Below are positions 26,368-34,316 of a DNA stretch of 64,000 nt, one piece after another. Each line of letters begins with the position of its first letter. Within the stretch, counting starts at the first letter, position 1. A program made the translations under genes and the position numbers. Under the pieces are notes generated by a model. It was not told the origin of the DNA and did not search any database. It worked only from the letters and a program-made list of their open reading frames with translations. Origin of the DNA: Streptomyces vietnamensis (lineage in GTDB: Bacteria; Actinomycetota; Actinomycetes; Streptomycetales; Streptomycetaceae); contig NZ_CP010407.1 in NCBI RefSeq assembly GCF_000830005.1, positions 1,054,001 to 1,118,000 on the forward strand, written 5' to 3'.

Positions 26368-27843
26368 ATGCCGACGCGCAACTCCACCAGCACCCCCCAA
26401 GGCAGTCTCGACGCGGGCGCCATGGGCACCGCCGACATCGTCTTTTTCGTCCTTGGCGGCGTGGCCCCCATGGGGGTCTCGGTGGCCTGGCTTCCGCTCG
26501 CGATAGCACTGGGCAACGGCCCGGGTGCAGCCGGCACGTACTTGATCGCGGGCGTCATCCTGGCGCTGTTCAGCGTCGGCTACGTACGCATGAGCCGGCG
26601 GATCGCCAATGTGGGCGGCTTCTACATCTTCGCCCGGGAGGGTCTGGGCCGCCGAGCCGGTGGCGCCACGGCGTACGTCGCGCTGCTGGCCTACAACGCC
26701 GCCACGATCGGTATCTTCGGCAGCTTCGCCTACTTCAGCAGCCACGTCTTCACCGAACTGCTGGGGACACCGGTGCCATGGCAGCTGTCCGCCTCGGTCG
26801 GATTCGTCATCGTCGCGGTGCTGTCCTACTTCGAGGTCACGACGAGTGCCAAGGTTCTCGGTGTGGCGCTCGTCGCCGAGGTGCTGACGCTGCTCGGCCT
26901 CGACGCCGCGATTCTGATCGAGCGCGGGTTCAAGGGCTTCTCCCTCGAAGTCTTCGAACCGAGCGTCGTGCTCGGCAGCGGGTTCGGAGTCAGCCTGATG
27001 TTCGCGTTCGGCTCGTTCGTCGGCTTCGAGGCCACCGCGCTGTACGGGGAGGAAGCACGCAACCCGCGCCGCTCCGTGCCCCGGGCCACGTACATATCCC
27101 TGACCGTCATCACCGTCTTCTACCTGCTCACCACCTGGGCCGCAATCTCGGCGACCGGGGTCGATCATGCGCAAAGCGCCACCAAGGCCGACCCGGAGAA
27201 CTACATCTTCGATGTCAGCACGAACCTGCTCGGGCAGGGCTACACCGAGATCATGGGGATCCTGGTGATGACCAGCCTGTTCGCAGCCTTCCTGGCTTTC
27301 CACTTCAGCACTTCCCGCTACCACGTGGCCCTTGCCCGGGACGGCCTGCTGCCGCAATCCATGGCCCGGATTCACCCCAAGCACGGCTCTCCTGTGACGG
27401 CCAGCGCATGGCAGCTCGGCCTGCTCGTCCTGACGACCTGCGGCTTCACCCTCGCGGGCCAGCACCCCTACTTGGGCATGAGCATCAGCCTGTTCGGCCT
27501 CGGCGTGCTCGGCATCGTCCTCCTGCAAGGCATCGCTGCCGTTTCGATCGTCGGATTCTTCCTCCGCCGCCACCACCGGCAGGACGAGTCCATATGGGGC
27601 ACCCTCATGTCTCCGGCACTTGGCGCCCTCGGACTCGTCGGCGGACTGGTCCTGATGATCGACAACTACTCGACGCTCACCGGCACCAGCACCACCTGGG
27701 TGAACGCCCTCCCCTGGGCTCTTCCCGCTGCCGCCGTGATCGGCGCGTTCGCGGCAGGTCGCTCGAGAATCACTACGGCCGAAGAAGAGGACAGGGTGGG
27801 AGTGACCGCCCTGCACACGACGAAGGCACCCATGCCTGAGTAG
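26368..27843 (+). CDS. APC-superfamily amino acid/amine permease
   Basis: A 491-residue permease with about 12 membrane helices. The N-terminal TM1 region GTADIVFFVLGGVAPMGVSV, the TM3 part NVGGFYIFAREGLGRRAGG and the TM6 signature FAFGSFVGFEATALYGEEAR followed by NPRRSVPRATY are typical of APC (YfnA/EAT-like) uptake systems for amino acids or amines. Operator copy E directly after its predicted promoter ties it to the amine oxidase operon, so I infer that it imports the amine, or an amino-acid precursor, that the oxidases degrade. It stands alone; a 7-bp inverted repeat at 27946-27964 follows. Confidence 0.9.
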   Translation: MPTRNSTSTPQGSLDAGAMGTADIVFFVLGGVAPMGVSVAWLPLAIALGNGPGAAGTYLIAGVILALFSVGYVRMSRRIANVGGFYIFAREGLGRRAGGATAYVALLAYNAATIGIFGSFAYFSSHVFTELLGTPVPWQLSASVGFVIVAVLSYFEVTTSAKVLGVALVAEVLTLLGLDAAILIERGFKGFSLEVFEPSVVLGSGFGVSLMFAFGSFVGFEATALYGEEARNPRRSVPRATYISLTVITVFYLLTTWAAISATGVDHAQSATKADPENYIFDVSTNLLGQGYTEIMGILVMTSLFAAFLAFHFSTSRYHVALARDGLLPQSMARIHPKHGSPVTASAWQLGLLVLTTCGFTLAGQHPYLGMSISLFGLGVLGIVLLQGIAAVSIVGFFLRRHHRQDESIWGTLMSPALGALGLVGGLVLMIDNYSTLTGTSTTWVNALPWALPAAAVIGAFAAGRSRITTAEEEDRVGVTALHTTKAPMPE

Positions 27844-27945
27844 CCGAACCGGCTCCGGACCTGAACAAACGCCACCTTCCCTCCTACCGCGGATAGGCTG
27901 AGAAGCCGCTCACCTACCTGACGTACCGTGAACAAACTCGGCAAA

Positions 27946-27964
27946 GGTCAGCATTCAGCTGACC
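27946..27964. terminator. inverted repeat after the permease
   Basis: GGTCAGC-ATTCA-GCTGACC, perfect 7-bp arms, about 100 bases past the stop codon. It could be a weak stop or a protein-binding site. Confidence 0.35.
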
Positions 27965-28053
27965 AGACCTGCTCGCGCACGGGCACTCTCTGAAAACACG
28001 CCCGCCGACTGTGCGGCATCGGACCGGCAGAGAAAACCCAGTTCAGCGCACCA

Positions 28054-28224
28054 CCCTCGCGCCTTCAGCTGGGTCACCGGCACTTCCGGGGCGTCCAAGC
28101 GGTCGCCGTCGTACCCCTTCACCTCGCCGAAGCGGTCGCCCGTCATCCACTGCTCCCGGGCCGTACGGTTCTCCTCGTCCGTGCGGCCCACGAAGTTCCA
28201 CCACAACACCGACATCTGCCCCAC
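28054..28224 (-). pseudogene. pirin C-terminal relic
   Basis: On the minus strand, MSVLWWNFVGRTDEENRTAR followed by EQW and DRFGEVKGYDGDRLDAPEVP matches the end of pirin-family proteins (x-MWWNFVxR-xxEEI ... RFGxVxGYxGxRLPAP). The two cupin domains that precede it in a 300-residue pirin are missing and no intact start is present. It is a 5'-deleted remnant. Confidence 0.7.
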
Positions 28225-28424
28225 TCGCAGGCGCGGGGCCGCAATGTTCCGAGCAGGCCGCCGCCGGTGGACCCCACACCCTCATGCAGAGCTCACATGA
28301 ACCTGCCTCCCTTCGCCGCCGCCGGCATGTAGAAGACCCGTCCAGATCCGAAGCGGAATGATGCCGGCCGCTGCCGTGACGACCATGCCCGGTCCGCCCC
28401 ATGTGCGCAGGTTCCACTCTCCGT

Positions 28425-28513
28425 AGTCAGCACCAAGTCAGCACGGGAGAGGTGAACACGGGCGCTGACATGGGGTTTCAGTCAGCACGAAACCAGCACG
28501 GGAGTCAGCACGG
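28425..28513. repeat. four GTCAGCAC repeats
   Basis: GTCAGCAC occurs at 28426-28433, 28437-28444, 28481-28488 and 28504-28511, and AACCAGCACGGGAG (28491-28504) is a near copy of the second unit with its flank. The copies sit 215-300 bp before the MFS gene. Repeats of this kind could be binding sites or a decayed recombination array. Confidence 0.5.
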
Positions 28514-28725
28514 TGGCCCCATATCATTCCCGATCGACGCAACACGGACAGGCACTGATTCGGCCGCTCCGCAGGACTCCGCGAGGCCACAAAGGAGAGC
28601 CATGGCGGCCGGGCGCATGCGAAGGCGTCGAACTATGGTGTCCCACCACATACGCCCCTGACCTGCTGCTTCCTACGGTGTGGCGACACCGAAACGTCCC
28701 CCGTACCTGCCTGGAAGTGGTGCAC

Positions 28726-30096
28726 ATGGCCGCCGCAACTCCCTCCCCCACACCACCCGGTTCCCTCAAGCGCATCGTCGCCGCCAGCCTCATCGGCACG
28801 ACCATCGAGTGGTACGACTTCTTCCTGTACGGGTCGGCCGCCGCGCTGGTGTTCAACAAGCTGTTCTTCCCCGAGTCCGATCCGCTGGTCGGGACGCTGC
28901 TGTCGTTCCTGACCTATGCGGTCGGGTTCGCCGCGCGGCCGCTCGGCGCGCTGGTCTTCGGGCACTACGGGGACCGGCTCGGGCGGAAGAAGCTGCTGGT
29001 CCTGAGCCTGCTGATGATGGGTGGGGCGACGTTCGCGATCGGGCTGCTGCCGACGCACGCGACCGTCGGCTCCGCCGCTCCCGTCCTGCTCACGACGCTC
29101 CGCCTGGTGCAGGGCTTCGCGCTCGGCGGCGAGTGGGGCGGGGCCGTGCTGCTCGTGTCCGAGCACGGGGACGCGAAGCGGCGCGGGTTCTGGGCCTCGT
29201 GGCCGCAGACCGGGGCGCCCGCCGGGCAGTTGCTCGCGACCGGTGTGCTGTCCGCGCTGACCGCGCTGCTCTCGGACGCCGCCTTCGCCTCCTGGGGCTG
29301 GCGCGTCCCGTTCCTGCTCTCCGGCGTCCTGGTGGTCGTCGGCCTGTGGATCCGGCTGTCGGTCGACGAGTCGCCCGTGTTCAAGGCGGCGCTCGCCGCC
29401 GCCGAGGAGCGCAAGGCGGTCGCCGGGCAGGTCGAGAAGATGCCGCTGGTCGCGGTGTTGCGGCACCACTGGCGGGACGTGCTGATCGCGATGGGCGCCC
29501 GCATGGCGGAGAACATCTCGTACTACGTGATCACCGCGTTCATCCTCGTGTACGCGACCACCCAGGTCGGCCTGAGCAAGCAGACCGCCCTGAACGCCGT
29601 CCTCATCGCCTCTGCCGTCCACTTCGCCGTCATCCCCGCCTGGGGCGCGCTCTCCGACCGGATCGGCCGTCGGCCGGTCTACCTGATCGGCGCGGTCGGC
29701 GTCGGCGCCTGGATGTTCCCGTTCTTCCTGCTGATCGACCACGGAAGCTTCGGCGCGCTGCTGCTCGCCGTCACCGTCGGTCTGGTCCTGCACGGGGCGA
29801 TGTACGCGCCGCAGGCGGCCTTCTTCTCGGAGATGTTCGCGACCCGGATGCGCTACTCCGGCGCCTCCATCGGCGCCCAGTTCTCCTCCGTGGCCGCCGG
29901 CGCGCCCGCGCCGCTCATCGCGACCGCGCTCCTCGCCGACTACGGCTCCTCGACGCCGATCGCCCTGTACGTGATCGCCGCCGCGCTGCTCACCGTCGTC
30001 GCGATCGTCTGCGCCCGCGAGACCCGCGAGCGCGACCTCGGCGAGATCGCCGAGGACGCCCCGCAGGCCACTGCCCCGGTCCGCGCCGACGTCTGA
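28726..30096 (+). CDS. MFS transporter, MHS (metabolite:H+ symporter) type
   Basis: A 456-residue, 12-helix major-facilitator protein. IGTTIEWYDFFLYGSAAALV opens TM1, a hallmark of the MHS group (KgtP, ProP, ShiA). GHYGDRLGRKKLLVLSLLMM is the MFS loop 2-3 signature, repeated as ALSDRIGRRPVYL in the second half. LRLVQGFALGGEWGGAVLL and FWASWPQTGAPAGQLLATG are also typical. The substrate is a dicarboxylate, proline/betaine or aromatic acid, not decidable here. ATG 28726 follows GGAAG at a suitable distance; the open frame upstream is not conserved. A 15-bp hairpin ends it at 30120-30155. Confidence 0.9.
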   Translation: MAAATPSPTPPGSLKRIVAASLIGTTIEWYDFFLYGSAAALVFNKLFFPESDPLVGTLLSFLTYAVGFAARPLGALVFGHYGDRLGRKKLLVLSLLMMGGATFAIGLLPTHATVGSAAPVLLTTLRLVQGFALGGEWGGAVLLVSEHGDAKRRGFWASWPQTGAPAGQLLATGVLSALTALLSDAAFASWGWRVPFLLSGVLVVVGLWIRLSVDESPVFKAALAAAEERKAVAGQVEKMPLVAVLRHHWRDVLIAMGARMAENISYYVITAFILVYATTQVGLSKQTALNAVLIASAVHFAVIPAWGALSDRIGRRPVYLIGAVGVGAWMFPFFLLIDHGSFGALLLAVTVGLVLHGAMYAPQAAFFSEMFATRMRYSGASIGAQFSSVAAGAPAPLIATALLADYGSSTPIALYVIAAALLTVVAIVCARETRERDLGEIAEDAPQATAPVRADV

Positions 30097-30119
30097 TCCG
30101 AGTCCCGACCACCGACCCC

Positions 30120-30155
30120 GAGCGGCCCCCTCCGCCCCCGCGGAGGGGGCCGCTC
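30120..30155. terminator. bidirectional terminator
   Basis: GAGCGGCCCCCTCCG (30120-30134), 6-base loop, CGGAGGGGGCCGCTC (30141-30155): a perfect 15-bp stem between the convergent MFS and ligase genes, 2 bases from the end of the ligase. Confidence 0.85.
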
Positions 30156-30157
30156 GT

Positions 30158-31705
30158 TCAGGAGAGCGCCCGGCGGAGGGCGTGCTTGTCGGGCTTGCCG
30201 ATGCCGCTGAGCGGGATGGCCTTCAACACGTGGAACGTGTGGGGGACATGGCGACCGCTCTTCCGGGCGGCGACGAAGTCGCGCAGCTCGTCGATGTCGG
30301 CGCTGTGACCGCGGGCGGGCACGACGGCGGCGTGGACGCGCTCGGGGGTGTCCTCATGGCGCATCCCGAAGACGGCGCACTCGGCGACGGCGGGATGGGC
30401 CATCAACACCTCCTCGATCTCGCTGGGATAGACCGGTGCGCCGTCGACGGTGATCGTGTCGTGGCCGCGGTCGGTGAGGAAGAGGTAGCCGTCGTCGTCG
30501 AGGTAGCCGATGTCGCCGGTGCTCACCCAGCCGTCGTGCAGCACGCGGGCGGTCAGCTCGGGCTGCTTCCAGTAGCCGTTCATGGCGCTGTGGGCGCGGG
30601 CGTGGACCTCGCCTTCGCTGCCTGCCGGGAGAACGCCGCCGTGCCGGTCGACGATGCGGAGTTCGACGCCGGGCATGGCGCGGCCGACGGTGATCTGCCC
30701 GTGCCGGCCGACGAGGTCGTGCTCTTCGGGGCGGACTTCAGTGAGCCCGAGCGTCTCGTTCTGCCCGTACCAGCTCTGCAGCACCTTGCCGAAGACGCTC
30801 TCGGTCTGCCGCAGTCTGGCCGTCGACGCGGGGCTGCCGCCGTAGGTGACCCGCCGGATGCTGGACGTGTCGGTGGCGGGCAGCGCTGGATGGTCGAGGA
30901 GCCGGTGCAGGAGGGGCGGCTGGAGGAACAGCCGGGTGATCCGCTCGCGTTCGATCGCCGCGAGGGCCTCGCCGGCATCGAACGCGGGCTGCAGGACGAC
31001 GGATCCGCCCTGAAGGAGCGCCAGGTCCGCCCAGAGCCCGGCGATGTGGGTGAGCGGCGTACACGCCAGATAGCGGAACGGGGCGTCCTCGGGGGAGCAC
31101 AGGTTCTCCAGGGTGCGCCGGTACGGGCCGTGCCTCATCTGCAGGCTCTTCGGCAGCCCGGTCGTGGTGCCGCCCGTGTGGCGGATGCACCAGTCGTCCT
31201 CGGTGCCGACGGGCACGGTCACGGGCGCCGACGGCTGCCCGTTCGCCGCCGCGCAGATGTCGTCGGCGACCGGGTGCGGGCCCAGCGTCGCCAGCATCGG
31301 CACCTTCAGAAGCGGCTCGAGCCGGTCCAGGTCCGCGTACCGGGTGGGGTCGACCAGCAGCAGCTCGGTGTCGGCGAAGTCCACCAGGTGCGCCAGGGTG
31401 TCCGCGTTCAGACCGTCGTACAGGGGTGTCACGCGCGCGCCGGCCAGGTTGGCGGCGTAACGGGCGATGAGCGCCTGAGGGGTGTTGCCGGTGAGCAGGG
31501 AGACGGTCTGCCCGCGCCGGACGCCACGCGCGATCAGCTCCCGGGCCAGCCGGTGGACGCTGTCGCGCAGCTCGTCCGCGGTGATCTGCCGACGGTCATG
31601 GCAGATGATCACGGGTTGGCCGGGACTGCGCGCCAGGACGTCGAGGATGGCCTGTGCGTAGGTGACGAAGCCCTGGTCGGCCGTCTCGGGCCGGAGGTCG
31701 GACAT
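30158..31705 (-). CDS. class I adenylate-forming enzyme (acyl/aryl-CoA ligase-like)
   Basis: A 515-residue ANL-superfamily enzyme. Motifs: CIRHTGGTTTGLPKSLQMRH (P-loop, with HTGGTT for YTSGTT), YGQNETLGLTEV, GWVSTGDIGYLDDDGYLFLT, the hinge DRGHDTITVDGAPVYPSEIE (usual DRxKDxIxxGG altered) and the Lys in PLSGIGKPDKHALRR. It activates a carboxylate as the adenylate. ATG 31705 follows AAGGGG; the much longer open frame upstream is only the shadow of the hydrolase gene. It forms a minus-strand cassette with the hydrolase (66 bases upstream) and probably the DHA2 exporter. This looks like a small biosynthetic or detoxification cassette rather than beta-oxidation. Confidence 0.88.
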   Translation of the reverse strand: MSDLRPETADQGFVTYAQAILDVLARSPGQPVIICHDRRQITADELRDSVHRLARELIARGVRRGQTVSLLTGNTPQALIARYAANLAGARVTPLYDGLNADTLAHLVDFADTELLLVDPTRYADLDRLEPLLKVPMLATLGPHPVADDICAAANGQPSAPVTVPVGTEDDWCIRHTGGTTTGLPKSLQMRHGPYRRTLENLCSPEDAPFRYLACTPLTHIAGLWADLALLQGGSVVLQPAFDAGEALAAIERERITRLFLQPPLLHRLLDHPALPATDTSSIRRVTYGGSPASTARLRQTESVFGKVLQSWYGQNETLGLTEVRPEEHDLVGRHGQITVGRAMPGVELRIVDRHGGVLPAGSEGEVHARAHSAMNGYWKQPELTARVLHDGWVSTGDIGYLDDDGYLFLTDRGHDTITVDGAPVYPSEIEEVLMAHPAVAECAVFGMRHEDTPERVHAAVVPARGHSADIDELRDFVAARKSGRHVPHTFHVLKAIPLSGIGKPDKHALRRALS

Positions 31706-31770
31706 CTGTGCCCCTTGTGGTCGGTGGGAGGAGTGCGGCGACGGATCGGCCGGGGTGCGCTTCGGAGCCG

Positions 31771-32664
31771 TCACGGGACCAGGGAGGCCGGCCTGGCGTG
31801 ATGTTCGAGGGGAGTGAGGTACGTCAGGTCGTCGAGGGGCTGATCGGTGAAGAAGCGATCCAGCAACTGGGACATCTCCAGAGGCCGTTCGAGATGGCAG
31901 AGGTGGTCGGCGCCCCTGATGAGGGTGAAGACGCTTCCGGCGATGGTGCCGGCGACCTCGCGCCCGAGGTCGGGATGGGTGAGGCTGTCGTGTTCGCCGG
32001 TGAAGACCAGCGCCGGGACGTCCCGGACACCGCCCGGCCACAGCCCCTGCCAGTCGATGACACGGCGGGTGGAGGCGAGGTGCCGGGGGATGTCGGCCCG
32101 CGTGACCGATCCCATCGTGCGGGCGAGGACGCGGGTGACGACCGCGCGCTTGTGGACGTCCCGCTCGCCGGGGGACAGCAGCGCCGCGATGCTCATACGG
32201 GCGTAGGCGTCCGCGTCGCCGGACTCCAGGGCGTCGGCCATCGCCTGGAGCGCGGCGCGCTGGTCCGGCGGGTACACGGGAGCGGCACCCACCAGGGCCA
32301 GGCGGGCGACGAGCTCGGGACGCTCCTGGGCCAGGCGGTAGGTGATCGGCGCCGCGTAGGAGGCCCCGAAGAGGTTCACGCGTCCCAGGCCCAGTCGGCC
32401 CACCAGGTCCGCCAGCGCGTCGGTGAGGAAGTCGAAGCCGTACGAGGCGGGCAGCACGTCGGCCGCGCCCGATCCCGGCAGGTCCACGCTGACGACGGTC
32501 GCCGACGCGGCCCAGAGTGCTTCGAGCCGTTGATAGGCGTACATGTCCTGGAAAGCGCCACCGAGTACGACGACGGGCTCGGTGACGGGAGCGGCGTTCT
32601 CGACGATCCGGCACTGGTAGCCGAAGCCGTCGAAGGTGAGGTGACGGATCCTTTCAGCATTCAT
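31771..32664 (-). CDS. alpha/beta hydrolase
   Basis: A 297-residue alpha/beta-hydrolase. The nucleophile elbow is GASYAAP (Ser near residue 101; GxSxx instead of GxSxG), the acid is in LVFTGEHDSLTHPD and the catalytic His in RGADHLCHLERP. The oxyanion-hole strand is VVVLGGAFQDMYAYQRLEAL, where HGG/HGF is replaced by GGAF. There is no signal peptide. It lies immediately upstream of the adenylate-forming enzyme, so it may hydrolyse the ester, thioester or lactone linked to that enzyme's product. Substrate unknown. Confidence 0.87.
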   Translation of the reverse strand: MNAERIRHLTFDGFGYQCRIVENAAPVTEPVVVLGGAFQDMYAYQRLEALWAASATVVSVDLPGSGAADVLPASYGFDFLTDALADLVGRLGLGRVNLFGASYAAPITYRLAQERPELVARLALVGAAPVYPPDQRAALQAMADALESGDADAYARMSIAALLSPGERDVHKRAVVTRVLARTMGSVTRADIPRHLASTRRVIDWQGLWPGGVRDVPALVFTGEHDSLTHPDLGREVAGTIAGSVFTLIRGADHLCHLERPLEMSQLLDRFFTDQPLDDLTYLTPLEHHARPASLVP

Positions 32665-32799
32665 GCCCGGTCAACCGGGGCGCGCGGACAAAGGTCACGC
32701 GTTCGGCGATCATGTGACCGGTCTCCTCCCCTGTGCCTGTCCGGAAACCATCCGGCCCCTGCGGGGCACACGGGCCACCGGGCCGGCGGCGGTGAGCCG

Positions 32800-34191
32800 T
32801 CAGGTCCGTCCTTCGGCGGTCGCCAGAGGTGCCGGGGCCGGGGCTCGGCGGCCGGGCAGCAGTGCTGCCACGACGACGGTGCAGACGGTGAGGGCGGCCG
32901 TCAGGCCGAAGGCATGGGCGAACGCCGTCGCGGAGTGGCCACCGCGCTGGAGCAGGACGGCGAGAGCGGCGATGCCGAAGGAACCGCCGAGCTGCTGGAG
33001 GATGCGCGTCGTGGTGCTGGCATCCGCGACCTGGGAGTCCTCGAGGCCCTGATAGGCGCCGACCGTGACGGCGAGGTTGACGGCGCTCATTCCGAGGCCG
33101 CGGAAGAACAGAGCGACGCCGATCACCGCGCCCTCACCCACCGAGGCGGCGAAGGGCCACGTCGCGACCGCGCTCAACAGCAGGCCGGTCACCACGACCG
33201 GACGGGGCCCGATCCGGTCGGTGAGCACGCCGGCCACCCGCGCCGCCAGCGCGCCGACGCCCTGCGGAACGAGCAGGAGACCCGTGGCGACGACGCCCTT
33301 GTCGAGCACGAGCTGGCAGTACAGGGGCAGCAGGAACATCCCGCCGTACATGGTCAGACCGCAGGCGAACATCAGCACCGACGTCGCGGCGAAGGAGCGC
33401 AGCCTGAACAGGCGCATGTCGATGAGGGGCGCGCTGCTCCGCAGGCTCCACCCGACGAACGCCACGACCAGGACGACCCCCGCCGCCATCGGCAGGAGTG
33501 CACGCCCTTCTCCCGCACCGCCCTGGCCGCCGCACTGCGAGAGCCCGTACACGAGCCCGGTGAGGCCCGGACAGACCAGCACCAGCCCTACGACGTCGGG
33601 GCGGGAAGCACGCTGCCGGCGATCCCGGGGCACCCCCCGCCAGGCGAGGAACAGCGCGAACGCGCAGACCGGCAGGTTGACGTAGAAGATCCAGCGCCAG
33701 CTGAGGTGCCCGAGCAGCAGCCCGCCGAACACCGGCCCCAGGACCGGGCCGAGGAGAGCCGGCAACGAGACCACCGCGACGAGCCGGCCGACCCCTCGGC
33801 CCCCGCAGGCTCGGACGACGATGGTCTGCAGGACCGGCGTCATCAGCCCCGCACCGGCCCCCTGCACGCTTCTGAACAGGACCAGCGACTCGACGCTCCG
33901 GGCGCAGGCACACAGCAGCGAACCGACGGAGAACAGTGCCAGCGCCCCCAGCCAGACCCGCCGCGTCCCGAACCGGTCACCGGCCCAGCCGCTCATCGGC
34001 ATGACCATCGCGAACGCCAGCAGGTAGGCGGTGCTCACCCATTGCACGGTCGTCGTCGGGACACCGAGGTCGTCGGCGAGGGCGTCGACCGCCACGGAGA
34101 CGATGGTGCTGTCGAGAAGCGGGGCGAAGGCACCCACGGCGAGCACGCCGCAGAGCCTGAGCAGGGCGGGATCAAGGCGTTCCTTGGGCAT
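32800..34191 (-). CDS. DHA2-family MFS exporter
   Basis: A 463-residue drug:H+ antiporter-like transporter. LDSTIVSVAVDALADDLGVP followed by TTTVQWVSTAYLL and the motif-A loop GWAGDRFGTRRVWLGALALF are typical of the 14-helix EmrB/QacA group, as is GPVLGPVFGGLLLGHLSWRW then IFYVNLP in TM5. It probably exports a product or toxic intermediate of the ligase/hydrolase cassette 135 bases downstream. The upstream hairpin 34224-34253 insulates it from the regulator gene. Confidence 0.9.
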   Translation of the reverse strand: MPKERLDPALLRLCGVLAVGAFAPLLDSTIVSVAVDALADDLGVPTTTVQWVSTAYLLAFAMVMPMSGWAGDRFGTRRVWLGALALFSVGSLLCACARSVESLVLFRSVQGAGAGLMTPVLQTIVVRACGGRGVGRLVAVVSLPALLGPVLGPVFGGLLLGHLSWRWIFYVNLPVCAFALFLAWRGVPRDRRQRASRPDVVGLVLVCPGLTGLVYGLSQCGGQGGAGEGRALLPMAAGVVLVVAFVGWSLRSSAPLIDMRLFRLRSFAATSVLMFACGLTMYGGMFLLPLYCQLVLDKGVVATGLLLVPQGVGALAARVAGVLTDRIGPRPVVVTGLLLSAVATWPFAASVGEGAVIGVALFFRGLGMSAVNLAVTVGAYQGLEDSQVADASTTTRILQQLGGSFGIAALAVLLQRGGHSATAFAHAFGLTAALTVCTVVVAALLPGRRAPAPAPLATAEGRT

Positions 34192-34223
34192 GCGCCTCCC
34201 TCGGGATTCGCCCCGACAACGAT

Positions 34224-34253
34224 CGGGGAGCCCGTGCCGTCACGGGCTCCCCG
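34224..34253. terminator. terminator after the GAF-PucR regulator
   Basis: CGGGGAGCCCGTG (34224-34236), loop CCGT, CACGGGCTCCCCG (34241-34253): a perfect 13-bp stem between the two minus-strand genes. Confidence 0.75.
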
Positions 34254-34316
34254 TCCTGAGCCCGCAGGACGCCGGCTCATCGGATCGATCTCACCGGCGC
34301 GGCACGCCGCCGCCGT

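Larger units (their letters stand above)
27844..28725. other. gap with pirin relic and repeats
   Basis: About 880 bases with no intact gene. It holds an inverted repeat (27946-27964), a pirin C-terminal relic (28054-28224) and four copies of GTCAGCAC between 28426 and 28511. It marks the change from the accessory region to the more conserved chromosome. Confidence 0.55.

Noticed and set aside
31706..32614. Extension of the 30158 ligase to an 818-residue protein
   Set aside because: The extra N-terminal part is a shadow of the hydrolase gene; the ligase domain starts at ATG 31705 with a ribosome site.
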